NCBI GenBank assembly: GCA_013398175.1
Contig: VZRZ01001922.1
Span: 811,242-875,241, forward strand
Reading direction: 5' to 3'
Source of the DNA: Climacteris rufus
Lineage: Eukaryota; Chordata; Aves; Passeriformes; Climacteridae
DNA: 64,000 nt
In this document: in pieces, positions 61,801-64,000 of the stretch
How the letters are laid out: every line of letters begins with the position of its first letter
Numbering within the stretch: position 1 is the first letter of the stretch
Notes under the pieces: generated by a model
What the model saw: only the letters and a program-made list of their open reading frames with translations
Database searches by the model: none
Told to the model about the DNA's origin: nothing
Translations under genes and position numbers: made by a program

Positions 61801-63235
61801 TAGCCCGAAATAAATCATAGCAACGGTGCTGTGCTCTTGAGCATGCCGTGCTTTTCTTCTAAGGGTCAGAGAGACCTTCATGAAAGCTGAGTAAATATAA
61901 ATGTTCCCAGGACATGGCAGGGAAAGTGAGGCAAGGAGAAGGCAGCACTGTTCAAGGCTGGTGTTTTGCAGTAATGCACTCAGCTCAGATGTGAAGGGGA
62001 TTTTCTTACAAGAAGTTTTGCTGTGCAATGAGTAGCAGTGGAATTGAAATTGGGGATGAGTGTCAGCTACTTAGAATTGCTCACCAGTAAGATGCTTGAG
62101 GGGCAAGTTTTAAATGAGTGGATGCAATCCTTTCCCTGCAGTGTTCAGCACACAAAGAAGATGCTTTGCTTAAAACCTTTCCCCTACCCTCAGGCAATTA
62201 AAGGATGTTTGGTTACACTGAGCTGTGGCAGCTTGGGGGGCACTGTGCAGCAACCACCATGGATTTGGTAGGTTTGAAAGGCTCAGTGTGCTTGGACATG
62301 ACTTGTTTCCCCATGCAGTGCGGAGGTACAGCAGACCTTGCCCTTGCAGGGAGATGTTTGACTCACAGAAAGTGATGGTAAGATCCCTGGCTTGACCCTG
62401 TTATGGAAATACCAAGTATTTGTCATGCTCAATTGGAAAATCAGCCCTAGTCCAGCTCCCAGCTCATGGCCTTTGGTTGTTTCTTCCTACAGCTGCATTT
62501 GAATACTTCTTTGTCAGGACTAATTTCTAAAACAAAGTCTTTCCCCAGTGAGAGAGCAAGCCCATGTGTGCTCAGATGCTTTCCTTTGTATAGCTGTGAA
62601 AAACAATTTGATCTGGCGAGGGTAAAACCTTGAAGTTTGAGCTATAATTGGAGTTTGGGATTTTTGAAAAGAAAAAGGGAGATAAGAGACCAGTCAAAGC
62701 TGTCAGAGTCTCTTCCTCCTGTAGATATTTTTGTTCATAACTGTTTGTATAATCTCTTTGCCCATAACAAGATGTTAATTAAATCACCACCAACTATTTT
62801 AAATAAATCAGGTCTGTTTTTTTTAACCCTTTCACACCTTTGGCAAAACTAACTGTATTGCCACAGTTTGTGCATTTTAAAAAATACCTGCATTTAAAAA
62901 AATACTTGCATTTAAGCTGCTTGGCTGTGTTTTTCCTCTGTCATTTCAATTGCCTGTTTGTCACTTGACTTCTGAAATCCGGTTAAATGTATTTAAGGGA
63001 GGTGAAAGGGGAATGGTGAATTTGCAAGAGACAGAAGGAGCTTTGCATCCAGCCCAGCCAGGTGCCAAGTGCAGGCACAGCCTGAGGAGGAGGAGGCAGT
63101 GATAGGCACCTGTCCCTGGCAAACTGAATGATACCGATGTTCCCAGCCACCTGGTGTCTCCAGGAGTGTGGGATCCCTTGCCCAGTTTGAGTGGTGCCAT
63201 CTGAAGCCATGGGTCTTCTCACTTCTGCTTTGCAG
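58885..63235 (+). other. GALNT14: GALNT14 intron 6 (4.4 kb)
   Basis: The intron begins gtgagtgct and ends ttctcacttctgctttgcag. No gene is recognised. An AT-rich, homeodomain-site-like stretch at 59205-59345 and another AT-rich unique stretch at 61205-61320 stand out. A small 18-bp tandem repeat lies near 62.87 kb. Confidence 0.85.
62871..62917. repeat. 18-bp tandem repeat, about 2.6 copies
   Basis: Units start at 62871, 62889 and 62907 with tgcattt followed by an A-run and tacc/tact. The third unit is cut after tgcatttaagc. It is a small local duplication 320 bp upstream of exon 7. Confidence 0.75.
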
Positions 63236-63323
63236 GATCCCACCCGGGTGGTCAGCCCCGTTATTGACATCATCAACTTGGACACCTTTGCCTATGTGGC
63301 AGCTTCCTCAGACCTCAGAGGAG
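63236..63323 (+). CDS. GALNT14: GALNT14 exon 7 (VIDIINLDTF block)
   Basis: The acceptor tgctttgcag and donor G|gtaagt bound an 88-bp exon of 29 codons plus one base. It reads DPTRVVSPVI, DIINLDTFAY, VAASSDLRG, and the final G starts another Gly codon. VIDIINLDTF matches what I recall of GALNT14; VVSP, FAY, AAS and DLRG are more like GALNT16. Human GALNT14 has Cys where this protein has Ser in VVSP. The segment crosses the family's conserved SP-I-ID core strand, just before the GFDW motif in the next exon. Joined to exon 6 it reads RIKEDPTRVVSP without gap. Confidence 0.94.
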
Positions 63324-63993
63324 GTAAGTCCAAGCACCGTGCATGTCCCATGGGCATCCATTCCATGGTGGGAACGTGCCCTGGCGTGAGGAGGTGGTGG
63401 CTTTGCACCACACCTGTGTCTCCTGCTGCCCTGCAAAAACAGCACCTCAGCATGGCTCAGTGCTCCCTGCTGGCTGCTCCCAGGAGGTTCCTCACACAGT
63501 GGGTGTGGTGGGAGCCATGTGCTTGCTGCAGTGAGTAAGGTGGTCAAGCAGGAAGGCAGGGGCATGTCAAAGCCTCGTTGAGCAGCACTGAAAGGGACAG
63601 GAGGAGGGGGGGATGTCTCGGCAACAACTGGAGGTTGCGAGTGTAGTGCTTATTAGTATGCCTGTGCTATTTGTAGCACGCAGGATCCATCAGAGCGTGC
63701 CTCTCTGTGCACAGGGGGACTAAGTGAGGCTTCAGCAGCAGCTTTAATTCTGACTTTCCCTGCCTTTGGAGCGGCTTGACTTTGCAATTGTAATGCAATG
63801 TGTTGTTTCTTGTTCATATGTAGTAGTAAAATGTGTTAGGCATTGGACTCTTCTCCCAGGAGCTGCATCTCTGGCTCAAGTCATTTGAAAGAGGGGGAAA
63901 GGCTCCATCAAACACAGCTTCTGCAGCCTGCGTTGCCTCCTATTCCGTATCAATTTCTAATTTCCCTGTGGCACTTCTCTACTCTGGTTTTAG
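63324..63993 (+). other. GALNT14: GALNT14 intron 7 (670 bp)
   Basis: The intron begins gtaagtccaag and ends cttctctactctggttttag. No feature is recognised inside. The acceptor is inferred from the frame-compatible bases that follow it. Confidence 0.75.
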
Positions 63994-64000
63994 GTTTTGA
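63994..64000 (+). CDS. GALNT14: GALNT14 exon 8, first 7 bases (cut by window end)
   Basis: After a good acceptor (ctctggttttag) the last bases are GTTTTGA. Joined to the single G left by exon 7 they read GGT-TTT-GA, that is Gly-Phe and the start of Asp. Family members continue exactly here with GFDW. The rest of the catalytic domain, including the HxH metal ligand, and the C-terminal lectin domain must lie beyond this window. Confidence 0.75.

Noticed and set aside
1..64000. CRISPR arrays, bacterial operons, riboswitches, tRNA or rRNA genes, endogenous retroviral genes
   Set aside because: No direct-repeat/spacer array, ribosome-binding-site-linked gene series, cloverleaf, rRNA core or retroviral coding domain was seen on either strand. 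The sequence is a vertebrate intron-exon landscape.

Overview
The window looks like avian nuclear DNA. It carries three 3'-anchored CR1 LINE fragments whose tails read like avian CR1 (a 'ttgggctggaag' or 'ccttccaacccagaccat' type tail ending in an ATTCTATG-like repeat). Interspersed repeats are otherwise sparse, there are no Alu, L1 or mammalian SINEs, and short exons sit in kilobase introns with GT-AG borders. I cannot name the species.

The only gene I can support is on the + strand: a polypeptide N-acetylgalactosaminyltransferase, best matched to GALNT14. Seven exon segments can be joined by reading frame and splice sites: 24385-24554, 45326-45424, 53997-54064, 56630-56695, 58763-58884, 63236-63323 and the first 7 bases of the next exon at 63994-64000. 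Together the first six encode about 204 contiguous residues, from the end of the stem (DWDDLWDQF) through the first half of the GT-A catalytic domain. This includes the ITFHNEA, ILVDDFS and LDSHCE blocks, the last with the DxH metal-binding motif. Exon 1 (cytoplasmic tail and signal anchor) lies upstream of the window. The second half of the catalytic domain, with its HxH ligand, and the ricin-type lectin domain lie downstream.

Layout: 1-24384 is intron 1 (3' part only), with a small CpG cluster at 4281-4540, a palindromic MITE-like fossil at about 18951-19077 and several AT-rich stretches that look constrained. 24555-45325 is a 20.8 kb intron with two CR1 fragments and a second CpG cluster near 28 kb. 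45425-53996 is an 8.6 kb intron with an assembly gap inside a poly-T run, a CR1 fragment and two copies of a 63-bp hairpin-bearing repeat. Introns of 2.6, 2.1, 4.4 and 0.67 kb follow.

The enzyme would be a Golgi type II membrane protein that starts mucin-type O-glycosylation by moving GalNAc from UDP-GalNAc to Ser/Thr. No second gene, RNA gene, CRISPR array, operon or novel multi-gene system is visible. The more interesting items are the mixed GALNT14/GALNT16-like residues, a weak splice donor at exon 2, the fossil palindromic repeats and candidate conserved noncoding elements.
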